A stretch of DNA of 64,000 nucleotides from Paenibacillus monticola (GTDB taxonomy: Bacteria > Bacillota > Bacilli > Paenibacillales > Paenibacillaceae), in NCBI RefSeq assembly GCF_009664975.1, contig NZ_WJXB01000003.1:558001-622000 (forward strand), written 5' to 3'. The first letter of the stretch is position 1. Every line of letters starts with the position of its first letter. Positions 62,453-64,000 of the stretch are shown here, piece after piece. The notes under the pieces are model-generated. The model made no database searches and was not told where the DNA came from. It worked only from the letters and a program-made list of their open reading frames with translations. The position numbers and the translations under genes were made by a program.

Positions 62453-63484
62453 CTAGTATTTACGGTTCTCTATCTCCATGGCCGCCAGTTCCTGTGTAAA
62501 AATATCTTCGGGTGGAACCATCCGCTTAGGCAGGGTCCGCCCGGACATAATCTCTTTGGTTGCCTGCATAAGCAAGGGTCCAAGTAATGGATTACATTCG
62601 ACTACAGCATTGAAATTTCCAGAGGCCATCTGCTCAAAGGCACGCCGTGTTCCGTCCACGGAAATAATGACCACATCGGTACCGGGTCTCAGACCCGCCT
62701 CCTCAATCGCCTCTACCGCACCGATCGCCATATCATCATTGTGGGAATATAGTACCTGAGGCCACTTCTCCTTTGGCTGCCGCAGAAACTCCCTCATAAT
62801 CTCCCGGCCGCCGCTTTTGGTGAAATCAGCGGGCTTTGTCTGCGTAATTCGGAAGTTACTTTTGCCTTGAATGGTCTCCCGGAAACCTAGCCCACGGTCA
62901 ATCGACGGGGTCGACCCCACCGTACCTTGCAGCTCGGCGATGTTGATCACACCGGGATGATGGCGCATTTTATCAATCATATACTTGGCTGCCTTCACTC
63001 CTTCTTCATAGAAATCAGAACCGATGAAAGTGATGTAGAGTGAGCTATCCTCCACATTAACGGAACGGTCCAGAATGATAACGGGGATGCCAGCCTGCTT
63101 AATTTCTTGAAGGATCGGTTTCCATCCGGTCTGCACCACAGGTGCAATCGCAATGATATCCACATCGCTGCGGATAAAAGAACGGATGGCGTCGAACTGT
63201 TTCTTCTGATCTTGTTCGGCGTTCTTCATGATTAGGATGATGCCGGCTTCATCGGCCGCCTCCTTAATAGAAGAGGTATTCGCCTCCCGCCAAGTGCTCT
63301 CCGAACCGAGCTGGGAGAACCCCAGCACAATCGGCTTTGTGACCGCAGGGTCCACCGGATGCTGGAGGTCTGTCTCTACAGGGTAATTGACAGGAGGGGC
63401 CGAAGACTGTACATTCTCCCCACTGCCTGAGCAGCCGGAAAAGAGCAGCAGCACCAAAACCAGACACCATTTTGCCAGTTTCAT
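62453..63484 (-). CDS. Sugar-binding lipoprotein (YtfQ/RbsB type)
   Basis: A 343-residue periplasmic-binding-protein-like lipoprotein with lipobox FSGC. The fold start IVLGFSQLGSESTWREANT is characteristic of YtfQ-like galactofuranose-binding proteins, followed by RSDVDIIAIAPVVQTGW and HNDDMAIGAVEAIEEAGL. Start ATG 63484 after GGGAGG. It comes after the permease gene, whereas in E. coli ytfQ comes first; here it may be a distal or second receptor. Ligand probably an aldofuranose or pentose. Confidence 0.93.
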   Translation of the reverse strand: MKLAKWCLVLVLLLFSGCSGSGENVQSSAPPVNYPVETDLQHPVDPAVTKPIVLGFSQLGSESTWREANTSSIKEAADEAGIILIMKNAEQDQKKQFDAIRSFIRSDVDIIAIAPVVQTGWKPILQEIKQAGIPVIILDRSVNVEDSSLYITFIGSDFYEEGVKAAKYMIDKMRHHPGVINIAELQGTVGSTPSIDRGLGFRETIQGKSNFRITQTKPADFTKSGGREIMREFLRQPKEKWPQVLYSHNDDMAIGAVEAIEEAGLRPGTDVVIISVDGTRRAFEQMASGNFNAVVECNPLLGPLLMQATKEIMSGRTLPKRMVPPEDIFTQELAAMEIENRKY

Positions 63485-63505
63485 GATTACCCTCCCTTTC
63501 CTGGA

Positions 63506-64000
63506 TTATCGCTTCAACGACGACCCCCTTGCACTTAACACCCGCTGCAAAAGGATAAAGATGAACAGCAGCAAGCCAATGACGATTTTGGTCCACCAGG
63601 AGCTCAAAGTACCCTCAAAACTGATAATGGTTTGAATCACACCCTGAATCAGCACGCCAAAGAAGGTTCCGAGCACATAACCTACGCCACCGGTCAGTAA
63701 AGTACCCCCAATAACTACTGCAGCAATCGTGTCGAGTTCAAAACCAACGGCATGAAGCCCATATCCTGACAGCATATAGAAGGTAAAGACAACACCTGCA
63801 AGCGCGGAGCATAATCCGCTTAATGTATAGACCATAATCTTTGTACGCGCTACTGGAAGTCCCATAAGAAGGGACGACTGCTCGCTGCCCCCAAGCGCAT
63901 ACACATTTCGCCCGAAACGGGTATAGTGAGCAGTGTAAATGGCGACAGCTGCAACGATTAAGGCAATGATAGCGCTGATCGAGATGAAGCTTCCACCCGG
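63506..64000 (-). CDS. Sugar ABC transporter permease (YjfF/YtfT type), C-terminal part
   Basis: The last 164 residues of a CUT2/ribose-type permease; the gene continues past the window edge. The visible part has TRFGRNVYALGGSEQS, GLPVARTKIMVYTLSGL, DTIAAVVIGGTLLTGG and a final hydrophobic helix IVIGLLLFIFILL before a basic tail. This GGSEQSALLMG-type block is typical of YjfF-like subunits. It is 21 bp before the binding-lipoprotein gene. Confidence 0.92.
   Translation of the reverse strand, partial: PGGSFISISAIIALIVAAVAIYTAHYTRFGRNVYALGGSEQSSLLMGLPVARTKIMVYTLSGLCSALAGVVFTFYMLSGYGLHAVGFELDTIAAVVIGGTLLTGGVGYVLGTFFGVLIQGVIQTIISFEGTLSSWWTKIVIGLLLFIFILLQRVLSARGSSLKR

Overview
The window looks like chromosome of a Paenibacillus-type Gram-positive bacterium. 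The signs are strong AGGAGG-type ribosome sites, many sugar ABC importers of the lipoprotein plus two permeases (Lpl-like) kind without their own ATPase, paired YesM/YesN-like sensor kinases and AraC-type response regulators, CcpA-type cre boxes, and a broken copy of the sporulation sigma factor sigK. Almost every gene is on the minus strand. The content is almost entirely saprophytic carbon and phosphorus scavenging.

Region A (1-15.3 kb) reads as a xanthan-utilisation locus. A minus-strand run encodes response regulator, sensor kinase, two permeases, solute-binding lipoprotein, GH88 unsaturated glucuronyl hydrolase, GH92 alpha-mannosidase-type enzyme and a PL8 lyase cut by the window edge. 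Diverging from it is a 1240-residue secreted GH9 enzyme with duplicated non-catalytic modules. PL8 + GH88 + alpha-mannosidase + GH9 is the enzyme set expected for xanthan. The shared control region has a perfect cre box and repeated TGATCTAT elements.

Region B (15.7-28.8 kb) is a second sugar system: two paralogous solute-binding lipoproteins (one beside the two-component pair, one beside the permeases), a secreted beta-propeller exo-glycosidase of GH93/sialidase type, a cytoplasmic GH2 enzyme and an ArsR-like regulator. Two inverted copies of a ~97-bp structured repeat lie here, and a 34-bp perfect palindrome sits inside a permease gene.

Between B and C (28.9-29.4 kb) is a chimeric gene fossil: the 3' end of a GH2 gene joined to a frameshifted, stop-containing piece of sigK.

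Region C (29.4-42.8 kb) is a phosphonate island: DeoR regulator, unknown protein, complete ABC importer with its own ATPase, PbfA, PhnX, PhnW, MATE exporter, two tandem PHP-domain hydrolases and, upstream on a separate transcript, a HAD hydrolase. It should import and degrade 2-aminoethylphosphonate and its 1-hydroxy derivative; the extra hydrolases suggest an esterified substrate. GH2 3'-end sequence lies on both sides of this block in the same orientation.

Region D (43.2-64 kb) handles hemicellulose, mainly glucuronoxylan: a large GH2, an Lpl-type importer, a membrane-bound AraC regulator, a Nif3-like protein, a zinc dehydrogenase, GH67 alpha-glucuronidase, GH43 beta-xylosidase, D-xylonate dehydratase (YjhG type), an IclR regulator, a divergent YagE/YjhH-type 2-keto-3-deoxy-pentonate aldolase, and part of a YtfQ/YjfF-like sugar importer. 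Xylan side chains and backbone would be cut in the cytosol, and an oxidised pentose would go through the non-phosphorylative route to pyruvate and glycolaldehyde.

A recurring theme is long direct repeats spaced exactly 21 bp apart in front of operons (11.3, 35.4 and 56.9 kb), as expected for regulators that bind one face of the helix. I saw no tRNA, rRNA, CRISPR array, intact insertion sequence or phage gene.
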